Assembly: GCA_009792885.1 (NCBI GenBank)
Contig: WMCF01000030.1
Location: 6,446,897-6,510,896 of the forward strand
Reading direction: 5' to 3'
DNA: 64,000 nucleotides
Source: Eremophila alpestris peregrina
Lineage: Eukaryota; Chordata; Aves; Passeriformes; Alaudidae
A program made the position numbers and the translations under genes. Positions 9,749 to 23,700 of this stretch are shown here, piece after piece (the stretch's first letter is position 1; every line of letters begins with the position of its first letter). Below the pieces are notes generated by a model. The model was not told the DNA's origin, ran no database searches, and saw only the letters and a program-made list of their open reading frames with translations.

Positions 9749-12700
9749 GGTGAACAAAACTGAACAAAAACAATCAATTAAACATTTTTGTAAAACTACT
9801 TCGATAGAAAATAATTTGATAGGATTTGACGGCAATTTATAAGGTTGACTGAAAATATATTACTAAGAAGCCAATGAAGTGGCAAATTATTTGTACACTT
9901 GAAAAAACAGAAAATATATAAAAGCAATAGCCTATGTTATCAACATTTTTTCAGTTGAAGGTGATAGCATATGAAAACAGAAGAGTCCTGATGACTCTTA
10001 ATGTATGAAAAATATATACACTTGAGTTCAATCTATCATAGTGCATTTTGTCTGTTATAGCACTAAACAGAGGACCAGTTTACTCTGACTGTGCTCTACA
10101 TGTTGAGTAAATCACTGGAAATGACCATTCTGCTTTCTGTAGGAACTGAGATAAACATTCAGATTCAAGGGTATTTAGAAATACACCATATTCATGTGTT
10201 TGTCCTAAGTAATCCCTTGAAGATGCAGGTACAGGCATAATGACACACTTACAACTCAGTATGTAGACCAAGGCTGACAACTGTTGTGAAGCAAATGTGT
10301 TACCATCCCTCTGTGGTGTTGTATCTATTCTAGTTGTTTTTTCTTTTTTTTTTCCTGAAAAATAAGTGCCACTGAGCTGCAGGACACGTTGAAAAGTTAT
10401 TATGGTTATTACAATGGTTAGAATTACAGCTGTAGAAATTCAGAACTTTTATGCAGTAAGGGTCTGCTGTACTTAAAAGAGAAGCTATCTGGAATTTTGA
10501 GGCTTTTGTTTAAAATTCCACAGAAGGTAATACATATACTAAAACCTTTAACCCAATTCTTTAATTTCTTAATTTAGACCACATTGTTTCACTTAAAAAT
10601 TCTAATGACTTCAAGAACTGAGCTTTGAGAAACCAAAATGTAATTTTTTTTAGAATATATGTTACCTACTATATGAAAACTGGGGAAACTTTGGCACAAT
10701 TCCTCCAATAAAAGGTTGAGATGTCCAGCTAAATTTCTTTTTTTTAATCAAGTGAAGGAAATAGATAACTTTAGGGTATGAGTCAACTCATCCTCAGTTA
10801 GAAATCAAGTTCATCAGGTCTGATAAACTACATTTCAAAATATCAGATTCCTCCATTGACTATAAAGTCATTTAAGATGAGAAGTTCAACTATAGACAAC
10901 TAAATCCAAGTTCTATCATTAAGTAAAATGACCTCTGCAAAAGTGTACTTCTGCTTAAGGCACATGCTGAACTGCCTGAGTTCTGGAGTAAAAATATTTG
11001 CAAGTGTTACTATTTATTATATTATATTTATTATATATATATATAATATATATTATATATATATTATATATATTATATTTATTGTTTTTGTGTCCCACTT
11101 GTTAGGCAGTAGGTCAGAATGGGAAACTGAGTAGATTCACTTTGCAGCTTATGGTCATGCTCATTTTGTTCCTATTCACTGGGTGATAGAAAAGTCAGTT
11201 TATTCAGGAGCTAAGCATACTTTAGGCAAAAAAGAAAAGCATTTCTAAGAAAAAATGATGCTGTAGTTTAAGTGGACATTCTTTTAGCAGGCAGATGCTT
11301 AGCCAAATGTTCTAATAAATTTTTAGTATTAAAGAGTCAGCAGTATTGTGCTTTGGCTGCTTTGTAAAAGTAGAACTAGATGGTGCCAAAATCCAGGTGT
11401 GAAAATCAAACATTTAAAGAATATATATTTACTTTTTTTAGGAAGGCACATACATGTGTGAAAAAGAGTTATTCAACTCTGTTGAACTTAGGCTATTCTA
11501 AATCTATCCTAAACATGTATTTAGAAAGACTTAAACGTACTATCAACTATTACTAGGGACTACAGAAATAATAAAGTAATACATAAACTGAACAAATTTT
11601 AGAATTGGCACCAAAAATTGCTCCCATAGCTGATTCTTGGTGTTAGTCAGACGAACATAGTAGAAGTACATTGTTGACACTACCTGTTATATAACCCAAA
11701 AAGATAATTAAGGAAATGAAGATTTAAGCTAGAGGACTGCATTACAAAGAGATGATGACTTCCCCAGGTTTTTGGACTGACGGGTCAGATATCCAGGTAT
11801 GTATTCTTTCAATTTTTATGAATAGAAACCCAAGAAGATTTTTCAAAGGTAGGCAATTTTAGATAGACTGGAGGAAGAAGGAAGGAGTCTAAGAAATGTT
11901 GATCTTCAGACAAAAATAAAAAAATTCTCTTTTATTTATATCATTTCTTTAGATAGGCAATTGCAAAAATATGAGAATACTGATAAAATATTATTGAGTA
12001 TATATGAAATGAATTACTACTTTTGAAGTAAAATGTTGCTTATGAGAAGTCAATCATTCTGACTTGTTAGGAAGTATCTTTAAGTGAATATGTAGATTGG
12101 AAACCCTGCACATCTGGTTTCTTTTTTAATAGAACTTTTAAAATGTTAAAGGACTGTTAAAACAGTTTTTCAATACATCTGTATGATGATATGGAACAGA
12201 ATTCATGGAGCACTCAGAAACCTGAACCAGCCAGTTTCTGAGGTGTGGTACATATCATATATGGACTAACAAGGTCTGCCTGCAATTCATTAGTTCGATT
12301 ATACAGCAGATGGGTTTGTACAGTCAGTAGGTTTCACCTTTTTCTAGAAACAGTGGACATGAATGAGGATCATGGTTAGTTACTCCACATTTTCAAAGTG
12401 AGCATATCAAAGCTCAGACAGGGAGACAGATAACCCATAATCCCTCCTTTTATGACTCCATCACAGAAACCATGAGTACGATATCACCTGAAATGAATAC
12501 CTTACTTACTGAGGCGCTCTGCAAGTTAGAGTTCTGTGACTGTTCACTCTCAAAACGAGAACATAAAACTCATGTTTTCAAAACCCAGAGCAAGACTTAT
12601 AAGACTGCTGCATAAAGATTTTCTATAAGGCCATAACAGCAAGCAGGTGGTGTTATTTATAGTCAGAGATAGTAAGTCTTGAAATAGTTTAGGCAGTGCT

Positions 12701-13149
12701 GTCAGTTGTTGGGATACAAAGAGAGAAGCAAGCCTATCTATCCAGGATATCTTATTACATCTGTGTTTGATGGAAAATTTGGGAGCTGGCACAAATACAG
12801 ATCAGTAAGTGAAGGGAAGTGAGTGGTCTGGATTTCTGTAGGATGAAAAATGTCTTTTTAGGATGGATTTATGCAGAATTTATCTAACCTTTTTTTTAAA
12901 AAGCAGCTTTTAATAATAATAATAAAAAAAAAAAAAGGTTCCCAGGATTACAAGTACAAAAACTACAGACTGAAAATGCATCCTGCATTGTATCCAGAGA
13001 GCTTAAAACTTTTCATTAGTATTGACCCTGCCATATAATTAAAATTTCAATGTCTGTGTGATTACAGTTACATGTCTGATCATATTCACCAAAGATGTCA
13101 GACTTCAGGCTTATCAGATACTTTAACTAATAGTGAACATGGAAAGTCA
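9749..13149. other. AT-rich non-coding stretch
   Basis: No gene or recognised element. It includes an AT dinucleotide-rich microsatellite (listed separately) and a short AAT/A-run at 12911-12937. Open frames here are at most 80 codons, without recognisable domains. Confidence 0.55.
11012..11084. repeat. AT-rich microsatellite
   Basis: About 70 bp composed almost only of TATTATAT and ATATAT words, containing several self-complementary AT blocks. It explains the tyrosine/isoleucine-rich frame that runs across it. Such tracts are length-variable by slippage. Confidence 0.9.
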
Positions 13150-13154
13150 CACAC

Positions 13155-13698
13155 TGTACTGGTTTGAAAGCAAAACCAGTGAGAGACTCTAAGTCAGAAA
13201 TACAATTTAATAGGAAAACAATAAAATAAATATAATAGTAAAAGGAACAAACAAAAAGACCCTTGACAGAGTCAGAATACAACCTGACACCCTGTTCGTT
13301 AGGGTGGTGGTAGCAGTCCAAATGAAGCTGTCTTGTTGAAGCAGTGATCCTGCTGGTAGCTCCTGTCCTCTGGGAATCCAGTCATAAGGTTTGTGCTACC
13401 CCAAACTCCAGATTATATCCAGGTGGGAATGCTTGGCTCCTCCCCACTGGCCAGAGCATTTCCCAATGGGCCGATATTATTCTGTGAGTCATACAATGGG
13501 TCCTTGATTGCCCATTAAGCAGAGACAGCTCCCGAGGGGAGTTACCTGTGAGTCATGGGCCGGGCATTGATGGGCCATTAACAGCAGATAGTCCAGAGGG
13601 AGGAGGCAGGAAAACACTGCCCCACCTGGTTCCAACAACCCATGAAGATGGTAATAGAATACGTACTTTGGGCACATCTTACATTGCAACCTAGGACA
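13155..13698 (-). mobile_element. Solo LTR, antisense, perfect 5-bp TSD (sister of 44985-45525)
   Basis: The plus-strand ends are TGTACTGGTTTGAAAGC and AACCTAGGACA. Identical CACAC copies flank it at 13150-13154 and 13699-13703. On its own (minus) strand it starts TGTCCTAGGTTGC, carries a GGATATAATC TATA-type box around 13411-13420 and an ATTAAA polyadenylation-type hexamer at 13206-13211, and ends AACCAGTACA. The length is 544 bp. No internal retroviral sequence adjoins, so it is solo. A very similar copy lies 31 kb away in the same orientation with a different TSD. The 5-bp duplication fits ERVL-like families; I recall very similar LTRs from songbirds. The small frames inside it are not genes. 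Confidence 0.94.
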
Positions 13699-13703
13699 CA
13701 CAC

Positions 13704-15349
13704 ATACAAAAGTACTATAAGAAAATCAATGGCATTAAAAAGCTTATTTATAAAAAAATTAGTTTCATCGACATATTATTCAGAGGTAAAGTCAAAACGT
13801 ATGGAGAGCTGTGAAAGACAAAAAAAATTTAATATATATGCTAATTTTTACATTTATTGCTCCCTGTCCACTGTGGCAGGATTGGGAGTGGTGTCAGGGA
13901 AGAGCAGAGCTGCTGAACACACATGCTATCTTAATCCAATTGCTGGTGTGATGCTAATTTTCCTACTGCAAAAGTGGCATCTGTCTGTCCCTTATGGTTA
14001 TGTGCCATACATCCCTCCTACTCAAGTTCTTACATTTTGTCAGATTTTGCTTTGAAATCAAGTTTGGTGTAACACAAGCTGCATCAATTTCTGCTTTTCT
14101 CAACTTATCATTTTGTACTTGGATCTGAAAAAATTTCAGTTTAATGGGATGAAACAAAAAGTTCTGGATCCTTGATGCTGGCAAGATTTAGAAGTAAATA
14201 GCACAGGTTCAAAGGTAGGCAATGAGCAGCATGGAAAAGTTTAATGAAATTTATTCCAAGAGAATCAAATCTTGGTAGGTATCCTTATATCTCATCTGCC
14301 TGTTACCCCAAAGGTTTCACAGAAATAAAGTGAGAAATATACTGTGATACACCTTGAGGAGAGAAAGGTCCATTTTATGAATTATTGCTGCAAACTTTCA
14401 GATTAAATCTTAACCTACCGCTGCTTTCCTCTATAAAGAAATGACAGCCTAAAGTCAGTAGTTGTTGAAGTATGTTTTTCCCATTTCTCTCTTTTATTTC
14501 CCATTGCAATTCCCATTTTTACAGTTCTTCAAAATAAGCACAGCATGTCATCCCTTCATAGATTAGAAGAGACATGCTGCATGTTTACTGCTGTGACACT
14601 TTACAAGTTCTAACTCTTATGTTCTTCACTATTCTCTCTCCCTAAAAAACAGCAAATAAGAGCCCTAAAAACTGTTATCAGCGAGGAAAGTTACCAATAT
14701 CATCAGTGAGATTTCATTGCACTGGTGATTCTTATGACTTGACAGCTAATCTCTAACTGGAAACTGCCATAGGAGATTCTGAATGTGTTCCAACAACAGG
14801 AAATCTTTCACTGATTTCAGTAATGTATTTTTTAAGAGAGAATAACAAAAGCAACATTTTAAGAGGATTTTTAGTGGATTTTCATTTTAAAAAATAGCTA
14901 ATATAATTCTAAGTTTTTTTTCAAATATTTCCAAAATATGAACAAAACCAAAGTCATCTAACCTACACTATTTTTTCATTAATAATAGTGTAGGTTAGAT
15001 GTAGGTAGATTTATTTCAAAAATAATACATTACTTCTTAAACAGAGGTCAAAGAAATTAAACTAGGTTGTTAGCATTCAATAATCCAACGCTATTGCTTC
15101 TAAGGTATATTTTATGTCTTCAATACTAAGTATTAAAAATATTAGGTTGTATTTTAAGTATTTTTGTATAATTAATATATAGTATAAATGTGGCAAAACC
15201 AATTGATGGTAAATGTGTACATTTTAACTATATTACAGCTCCAATAGAGAACAAGCAAAATATTCTACACTAGTATCACTAGTATTGCTGATAAATAAAA
15301 ATCTGGACTGTATTTCTGCATTTTGGAAATCACCTTTTTTTTTTTTTTT
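13704..15349. other. AT-rich non-coding stretch
   Basis: A 137-codon plus frame (13642-14055) starts inside the LTR and runs into this region; its translation has no recognisable domain and no supporting splice structure. The one notable structure is the perfect hairpin at 14955-15001. The stretch ends in a T run that abuts the assembly gap. Confidence 0.5.
14955..15001. repeat. Perfect 18-bp inverted repeat (hairpin) with 11-nt loop
   Basis: CATCTAACCTACACTATT at 14955-14972 is followed by 11 bases and then its exact reverse complement AATAGTGTAGGTTAGATG at 14984-15001. An 18-bp uninterrupted stem in otherwise diverged DNA implies a recent origin or maintenance. Template-switch (snap-back) replication is the simplest cause. 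The stem is shorter than a typical miRNA precursor, and no larger flanking stem is seen. Confidence 0.95.
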
Positions 15350-15423
15350 NNNNNNNNNNNNNNNNNNNNNNNNNNNNNNNNNNNNNNNNNNNNNNNNNNN
15401 NNNNNNNNNNNNNNNNNNNNNNN
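15350..15423. other. Assembly gap (74 Ns) within a poly-T run
   Basis: The gap is bounded by 15 T on the left (15335-15349) and 7 T on the right (15424-15430). The frame annotated across it (61 codons on the minus strand) consists largely of undefined residues and is not real. The true length and content of the gap are unknown; a long T homopolymer or a GC-rich insert that failed to sequence are both possible. Confidence 0.99.
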
Positions 15424-18400
15424 TTTTTTTAGGAAAGGTGTCTTAACCATGCCGTAAATTTTGCAAAATGGGATCTATAAAGTTTGAAGATATAAAAAAA
15501 AAAAACTTCTGTCAGTTTCTTTTTTCTTTATTTAACTAATTAACCTTTCCATATTTAAATACCCTCATCATACCTTTCTTTGACTGGGACATTAGAAGGA
15601 TGGGAACAAATAAGAACTGAAGAATGTAAGAAAAATAATGAGCAAAAATCAGATAGCAAAGAGGCTCATGAGGATATGATTAGCAGAAAATAAGTCTGTT
15701 GAAGGCAATAGAGGAACAGTAAGGAAGAAATGAGGGAAGGTGGACAAGAAAAATTCAAGTTTCAGAAATGTGCTGAGAAATAAATAAAAAGCAGACAAAA
15801 CCCTTTAAAATTAGGATATATCATGATGAAATTAAATAGAAAAAGCATTTGTAAGTAAATATAGGTACTATGAAATGCTGATACAAGATTTAAAAATGGA
15901 GCACAAATAGAATAAGATATCAGTATATCAGGAAGAAGCAAGATTTAAGGAAGGCAAGCTAGTGATATGGTAATGCTATGCAAAGGATACGATGACATCT
16001 TTCTATGCTACAAGAGATCAAAAAGAGCTGGTGGAGTTTTCACCCAGCATCTATAAGAGACTTTGGCATACACATTTAAAATTCAGTTTTAAACCTGAAA
16101 TGAGAGTTCTGAAACTGTAACCATGCAGATTTCTTGTGTGTTACAAGGAAAAGGATAAATTCAAAATAACTTATGGTTTATGAAACAGAATTATATGTTT
16201 TTAAATCAAACCTTGCTTTCCCCTCCCTCTTCAATCGTATTTTTTATTATTCAGTCAGTACTACTTTTACTATAGTCATCTTCAGTTGTTCAAGGCTGTA
16301 ACTTTTCCCCAATATGTTTTTACAGCCCTTTCCTCTACCACACAGCACACATTTGCAAGGCAAAGACCTACATTTTCTTCAGAAGGGAAAAAAGAAAATT
16401 CACAAGTCCACTCTTCCAGCGTATATCCAGAAGCAGCAGTCAAGAAAGTGTTCTCAGTATAAGCATTCTCCATCTCCTCACCCATTGGAACTGGGTTATG
16501 GTATATTCAGGATTGAAACAATCTGTGTCATCTCAGGGTAACTGGTACTGTGATTGCTGCCATCACACCTTTTTAGCTTCTGGATCCTTTTGGAACATAC
16601 ACTTTCATAATTTCTGCTTGGTTCAAATTACTTGATCTATACTATGACCAGAAACTTGGCTTTAAACAGTTTAATGCATCAGTAATGTCAGTACCTGGTC
16701 TTCTAACCAAGTCTTTTTTTGTCAATATTATAAAGAATGAAGGCAGGGAGAAGCTTTATATAGTCTCACCAGGGAGACTGAGGTTAACATACCACAGCTT
16801 CTGTACACCCAGGACATACACAAGAGGTGATCAACCAAGACAGAAGGCACTAGAGCGTACATGCAAGACGGTAACGAGGTAAACAGTAGATTGGGGACCG
16901 AAATCTGCTCAGACTTCAAAGATGCATTGCAAATATATCCAGTGCACAAAATTCTACTCTGGTTCTGGATGGAAGTACATGAGACATTTTATTTTTTAGC
17001 CAAAAGTTTAGTAGTTTCATTTTTCTCCTTAAAAGAAACTGAATAAAAGTAAAAATTAAGCTAAAAAACCCACACCCAAAACACTTCCCAATATCCCTGA
17101 ACAAACCAATCAAAAAGAAATCATAAATCCACATAATCACCATGACTAATTTTTAATGTCTATGGAAAAGCAGTAGTATTTTTTCAAATAATTTTTCTAC
17201 CGTTAGATCTGAATGCTATTGTTTTTTGTAGAAAAGTTGTGTACTAACTGTTACAATGATAGAAATGCTCTGTTTTCTGATTTTGCCAGCAAGCTTGGCA
17301 ATAAATACCAGCAGTGAAGATTATGTGTTCAGACATTAGTCCACCCTTACCTGGGATAGACTGCTAATTTGTTTATCAGAGATCATCACCTTCAGGCAGC
17401 AAAGATTCTTGTTTGCAGTTGAGTTTAGTCTTTGCAAATAGGAGAAGTTAGGGAGAATACTTTTATGCTAAAAATGTATTAGTGGCATCACTAATCAAAG
17501 ACAGAAGATACAAACGTTTTAGGGCTCTTGCCTGTCAGTGTTATGAGACTGAATTACTTATCTTCGTGTATATGACCTAGATTATATTTTGCATTTCAAC
17601 AGTAACCCAATTTTTTGCATTTCAGCTACCATAATATGAGCATTTCCAGCTGGGCTCTGTCAGCCTGTGTTCCACCATAAATCATATCTGCCTTCTCATT
17701 CAAAGATGCTCACTGATGAGGCAGAAATAACCCAATCTCAGCTGGCTTTGTGGCCTACTTACAGCACAGCTACAGCAGGAATGCAGATTGCCTCTCTGAT
17801 CTTTTGGATAAAGCCATAAAAAAAGTTATATCCCTTTCAACTTAGTGTTTTGGAACTCCTCCAACTCCTCTGACAATTTTTTTCACTGAGTACAGAAAAA
17901 GTGCTTACACTGCAAATGGTCGACAAGGTCTTAGCAATACTGGAAATTGGATAATGGAAATTGGTCCAGTGCCATAGCCATGAAGGATTAATATATAGGC
18001 TTAAAAGAATTTACTTTTCAACTAAACTGCTTGTTATTTAGGTTAATATTGAAAAACAAGACAGCAAGTTATATAGTTAAACCTAATGTCTCAATATTAT
18101 GTTTTAAAATCAAACAGCAGGATTTAGGGTTTAGGTTTAAACTATAAAAGATTGAAATGAAACCTGAAGGGGTGAAAAGACAAAATCACTGCATACATAT
18201 CTGCTGCAGGACTGGTGAGTACAATACCTGTGTTCCTGTGTTATAGAATTGCCTTTCTTTGGTCATGAAGAAGGTAAATCGAAAAGATGGAAGTTTCTTC
18301 CTGCTTCTAATCTTCACGTTTGTATACATCTTGCCCTTACTCTCTTACATTTTGAGCTGGTAAATGTCACTAGATTTCCTGCAATCATCATTTCTCTTTT

Positions 18401-19889
18401 TTAGTGTGTTTTTAGAGATAAGGTGTGTAAAGGGATTTCTTTTTGTTTTATTTGTGTGGAGAGAAAAGTACTTTTAATGTAAAATGAAGGATTGGTTAGA
18501 TACTAAGATTCACATGAATAGTTATATACATAGACATATATATACAAAATGCATAGTATACTATTCATATACATGATAGTAAGGTTATAAATACAAAAAT
18601 ACATATATATTTTTAAACTAAAAAATTCTTTACAAGGGGTTGATCATCACAAAGATAATTAGCAAAAGAAAATCCTGTGTCTGCTGTGAGTAGAAGATGA
18701 CTGGTGTGATTATGGAAAAGGAACAAATGCCTATCAGATATGCAAGCCATAAAATATGTTCAGTAGAGACCGTTGAAAATTACTATTATTTTCTAAGGAT
18801 TTAGGAAGACCTCATCTGGAACTCTACATGCAGTTTTTGATTGCTTCTAACAGGAAGATTAATGAAGACTTTAAAAACGTGGAGAAAGACTACTACCACG
18901 GTCAAAAGCATGGACAGCCCCTTTTGTATAAGAGAATTTGTTAAAAATTGGCTTGTTCAGTCAAGAAAAATGAAAACTCCAATAGGATATGACTGTTCAG
19001 TATTAAAAAGATATTTGGAATAATATCACAGAGGCAAAAGCTGTTTGAGGTAGAAGACAATGCTGACACAAGATCAAGTGCCATAAATTATCCATTAATA
19101 CTTTTCCCCTTGATGACAACTAGTCTTATTTCCTGATTTGTTCTTATTTCACTCTTTTTATCACTTTGAGTTCCTCATAAGCATTCCAGAGAGGAAGAAG
19201 CAGGGCTTTTGCTTCCAGTCATGTGTGATGATCTGTGGAGTGAAGTTCTGCCAAGTATGAATTTTAAATAGAAATTACATGGAATTATTTGTCATACTCT
19301 ATTCTGAGCGCTTAAATTAGTTTGTTAAACTGGGCCACATCTAAATCTCATAATTCTTGTTTGTATTTCGTAGAGCTTCCCTTGATACCTGCATAAGAGC
19401 TAAGCATAAATTCTTGCATACTATTTAGTTGCACACTATTTAGTTTCTGTTACCAGTGAAATTCTGAGCTTATTAGTCAAACTGAAAAACTTGCAAAGGA
19501 TATGACAAGTGTATCTCATTGAAAATACAGTAGTGGTAGAGTTTTCCCTGATTTCTCTGTAAATTTTCTACTGATTGATTTTCAATAATTTTGGAATCCA
19601 TCCTAAAAGCAATGTGAAAAATATCACATTGCCTATTTTACTGAATGGAGTATTTATAGAAAGCCTAGCCAGCAAGTTGAACATCATATTTAAATAAAAA
19701 AGAGAATGTGTCCAATGGTGAAATTTCTTATTCTCTATGGAATTGCATTTCTGTTTTATTTTTATTTTGAGGACTATTTGAAATGAGGACGTAACTATGA
19801 TTTTAGATTGCAACACTGTTTATCTTTCCCATCTCCAGTAAAGCTCCAGTAATGCATTTAGACCTATTACTGGGTCTGACTGGGAAGGG
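15424..19889. other. AT-rich non-coding stretch
   Basis: About 4.5 kb with no recognised gene or element. Frames reach only 75 codons. Around 18520-18612 there is an AT/TATA-rich low-complexity patch with TACATA words. A purine-rich segment lies at 15590-15800. Nothing here supports an exon. Confidence 0.55.
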
Positions 19890-20425
19890 GCTGATTGTTC
19901 TCATAGCCATGTGCACAATCCTGTATTTGGGATGTGTGGCTAAAACAAGGTACCAGTATTTCAGCTGTTACTGAATCCTGCTTTCACAGCATCATGGCTT
20001 TGCCTCCACTCTTCTCCTACCCAGCAGGTAATGGGCTGGGGGTGCACTAGAAACTGGGAGGAGACCCAACTGAACAGCAGGATATTCCATACCACATGGC
20101 CTCTCCCTTAGTAATCAAAGGGGAAAAGGAGAAAAAAGGAGATGTTTGTGGTTTTGGTATTTGTCATCACAAATAACCATTTTATGTGCTGAGGCCCTGC
20201 TGTCCAGAATTGCCTAATCACCTATCTGCTGATGGGAAGTAGTGAATTAATTGCATTTTGCTTTGTTTTTCTGTGTACAGTTTTAGCCTCATTTATTTAA
20301 CTACTTTTTCTCAATCCATAAGACTTCTCAGCTGCTTTCTACTATCTGCCCACCCCATGGGAGAGGGAGGTAAGTTGGTTGATGTATGGCCATGGTCAGC
20401 TACCTTTGTAAGACAGTAAGACAAA
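19890..20425 (+). mobile_element. Decayed ERV LTR remnant, sense (boundaries uncertain)
   Basis: The order GGGCTGGGGGTGCACTAGAA, GGATATTCCATACCACATGG, TTATTTAACTACTTTTTCTC, CAATCCATAAG, then CCCACCCCATGGGAGAGG is the U3-to-U5 order of an avian LTR class that I recall (GATATTCCATACCATATG in U3; TTAAACTG...CTCAACCCACGAG and CCCATCCCA in R-U5). The last part is also recognisably similar to 31440-31530. No clean TG/CA ends or TSD could be set, so it is an old, mutated copy. The family assignment rests on memory and one internal comparison. Confidence 0.5.
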
Positions 20426-20755
20426 TTTCATCTTAAATAGCCAGGATGGGGTTTCAAAAAACCATAGGGAAATTAAAAGAACTGGTGTGCAAGCTACTGT
20501 GAGTACCTATAAAAAACAAGAAGGAAGGCTTCTTGAAACTCTTTAAACGTTTCCTCCTTATTTTTTTTCCCACGTAAATTAAGGTGCAATAATTTTCCTT
20601 GCTTATAACTGTAAACCACTTAGGCTTCAACACACACTTCAACAGTGAACAATGACAATAATTTTGAGATTCCTGTGGATGAAATTGTACCAATGACAGA
20701 AACTTAAGAAAGGAGAATGCATAACTGTACAAATCTATTGGAGTTCTAATGTTTC

Positions 20756-20781
20756 CATACTGTAATAGATATTACAGTATG
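20756..20781. repeat. Perfect 11-bp inverted repeat with 4-nt loop
   Basis: CATACTGTAAT (20756-20766) and ATTACAGTATG (20771-20781) are exact reverse complements separated by four bases (AGAT). It can form a compact hairpin or cruciform. There is no T run immediately after it and no gene beside it, so no terminator role is suggested. Confidence 0.9.
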
Positions 20782-23700
20782 TTATTGTCTTTTAGACAAT
20801 ATTTGTATATGTCCCTGACTTCACGCTATTTTCACTTTTTTTTTATGGGTTCTCCACAATAAACATTCTAGGCTTTTGCTCAAAAATTGCAACTAAGAAT
20901 ATCAACAACCAAGAGATGTAGTTTAAAACATTTTCTGTGGAAGAAATAAAAACAGAAATCTACATACATACACACAAGCACATAGGAAGTCAACATATAG
21001 TCAAATTAAATGCTGAACTTCTGAGAAATTGTTGAACAGAATGAATAAATGATGTGTTAAGTCACCTTTTGTTATAAACTGCAATTCAAAACAGGAAAAG
21101 AGAAATATCATTGTGGAAGCTAAAAAAAACCTGAACTGGACCATGACCGAAACACAGACTTTGGCCATACAAATAAATATTTCATACATACTGCCATATG
21201 TGTAAAAGACAATATTTTTCAGGGAACACATCATTATCCCATTTATAACGCCCAGGAAGATAAGAAAGCCTATTCAACATACACAGGAAAAAATACCTGA
21301 AGAACATAAGAATTAAAAGTTTTTCAGAAAATGAATATGTAGAAAATGCAGATGTTTCCATTTGCTACTGAAATTTTGTTTTAATTTCAATTTTTGTCTT
21401 TTATATTTAGTATATTAAATACAATTTGTTACCTAATTGCACTGTAGAAAGAAGTAAGTATACTTATACTATACTTTATTACGGGCTATATTTTATTTCA
21501 AGAGGAAAAAAAGAGGAAATAATTGACATAATGTAGTAAAGGATCTTACAGCAAAGATAAGGAAAGAGAAATTTTTGTGTTAACTAGTATTTCAGTCAGT
21601 CAGAAAATTGCTCCATAAAGTCAACAAATAAAAAAAATTAATATTAATATATGAGATTATAGCTGAGATTTAACCATAAAGTCATACTTATTCAAATGTT
21701 ACTATTTGACTATTTAAAAAATAAACAAAAATTAGACAAACAAAGCACACAGAAAACCACAGACCACCCACAATAATATAAACTGTTCCTAGTAAGAATC
21801 TAACGATAGTCACAGCAGCAGATTTTCCTGTAATCCAACAGACTTCTCCGTTAAATCTACTTTTTTCATTTTACTAAAGCTTAGAGATTGTAGCATTTCC
21901 TTTTCTAGGATGCACAGATACACAAAACAGACCCATATTATTATCATCCACATCTGTGATATGAAGAGCATCATGGAAGAAAGATTTGTGTTGGAAGTAA
22001 GCGTTACTACACCTGACAAATGACTCGCAACATTTTTTAAAAATTATTTTTAAAGAATGCTGTAATATGAATGAGCTATTGGACAAAAATGAAATGATGT
22101 AACATAAATTATTTAGCTAGTCTGGGTGGTTTTGTCTGAAATGAATTCAGGAGCAATTTCATGAGTAGGTTTGGTCTCTTTTGTAGAAAGATTATATTCT
22201 GCAGAATGTGTGCTGGTATATGCTTTAAACATAACTATAAAATCACCCTTCAACATTGTTAAGTGTGCTCAATGTTATTTGGCTCATTAGTGTCTTGGGT
22301 TGGAGCCTTTTGTGGTTTTGGTTTCGTTTTAATTAGAGCAGGCTTGCAAATACCTGGGGCCTGCCTTTTTTACTTACTGGGTATATCTTCTCTTGTATTT
22401 GAGCACTCAATTTTCATGTGACAGAGGTGCAGATCATATCAAACCTGAAAATGCTTACTTTAAGTAAGCAAAAACTCATTCATATTTGTCAAACTGTGAC
22501 ATGTATTGTTGGAAAGTTAAATGTACATTAAATGTTCATTCCATTTTACATATTCATGCAAGTTTTTATCTCCTAATTGTAGAGTTCTTCCTCTACTTTC
22601 CTTTTCCTGTTAGCTTCTATCCCACAAAAGAATAGATCACTATGGAGATGAAGAACACACTACTTTGTTGGTTTTATCACAGTGTACCCAAGTTCTCCTC
22701 TATTTCTAGTTTTGCTAAATGAAAAATTACTACTCATGTCCTCAAATATTATATGAGGTGTGTATGCAATTGTCCTGTAATCTATTTCAGTCAAAAAGAA
22801 ATGGGCTAGCTTAAATAATTTAGACAGCAGCTACCCTGACTGATTCCAACTGAAATGGATTCGAGAGTGATTGCATTAGTAACCCTGCTGTAAAATCCAT
22901 GGAAGTGCTAATCTGCAACTCAGGGCTACACATCCAGCACTAGTTTTTCTCTGGTATGCCTAGAACAAGAAGTAGACATGTTAAGCGGTGCACAACTGGT
23001 GCCCCCTCTTCCAGTTAGTGAAATGACCCAATTTCGGAATAAATAAAATAAAATAATAAATAAGGAAAAAGGATAATAACATGAAATTAATCAAAAATAT
23101 TCCAACATAGACCAAATTATCTCAGTTGGCTTTGTTCATGGGTATAAGTCTGATTTGTTTCTGGGATCAGTGACTTTTTGTTCATTTCCAGAAAACACAG
23201 GAAACTGTGATCTTTCACTAACATGACACTAGGGAAAGTCCATTTCAAGGTGAAAAACTCCTCTGGGTGGAATGCTGTCCTTTGTGTTCATTTGTGATCT
23301 GCAGGTGCTTGACAGGAAATGAGCATGGTTGTGGCAGGACTACTTCTCTTTGAAAAATGTCGCAAATTATTACTGATAGGAAATTTAAAAAGCAAGGATC
23401 ATGTCTGAGCTGCAGTACAGTACTCAGCTCACTGTACCTGTTACTGTCTATCAAGCTCAAGAACAGGACATTATTTTCATTTCTTCTTCTCCTCCATGCT
23501 CTCGTGATAGCTTTAAACTTATTTCAGCATGAAAGTGGAGACTGAGAAGTTAGTAAGAACTCCCAAAGAGCCAAGAAACAAAACAATTAACAATTATTAT
23601 ATTTTATCTGCAAAGATGTTAACAAAAATTGAATTATGACAAAGTTCTGTCATGTTTGCACCTGTTCAGGTTTTTATCTTGAAAAGTTCTATTAAATTTT

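Noticed and set aside
13127..13321. Frame repeated almost unchanged at 44969-45151, looking like a conserved small protein
   Set aside because: Both are the same part of two sister LTRs; the similarity is that of the repeat, not of a gene.
15265..15450. 61-codon frame across the gap
   Set aside because: Twenty-five residues are undefined because of Ns, and the rest is poly-lysine from the T run.
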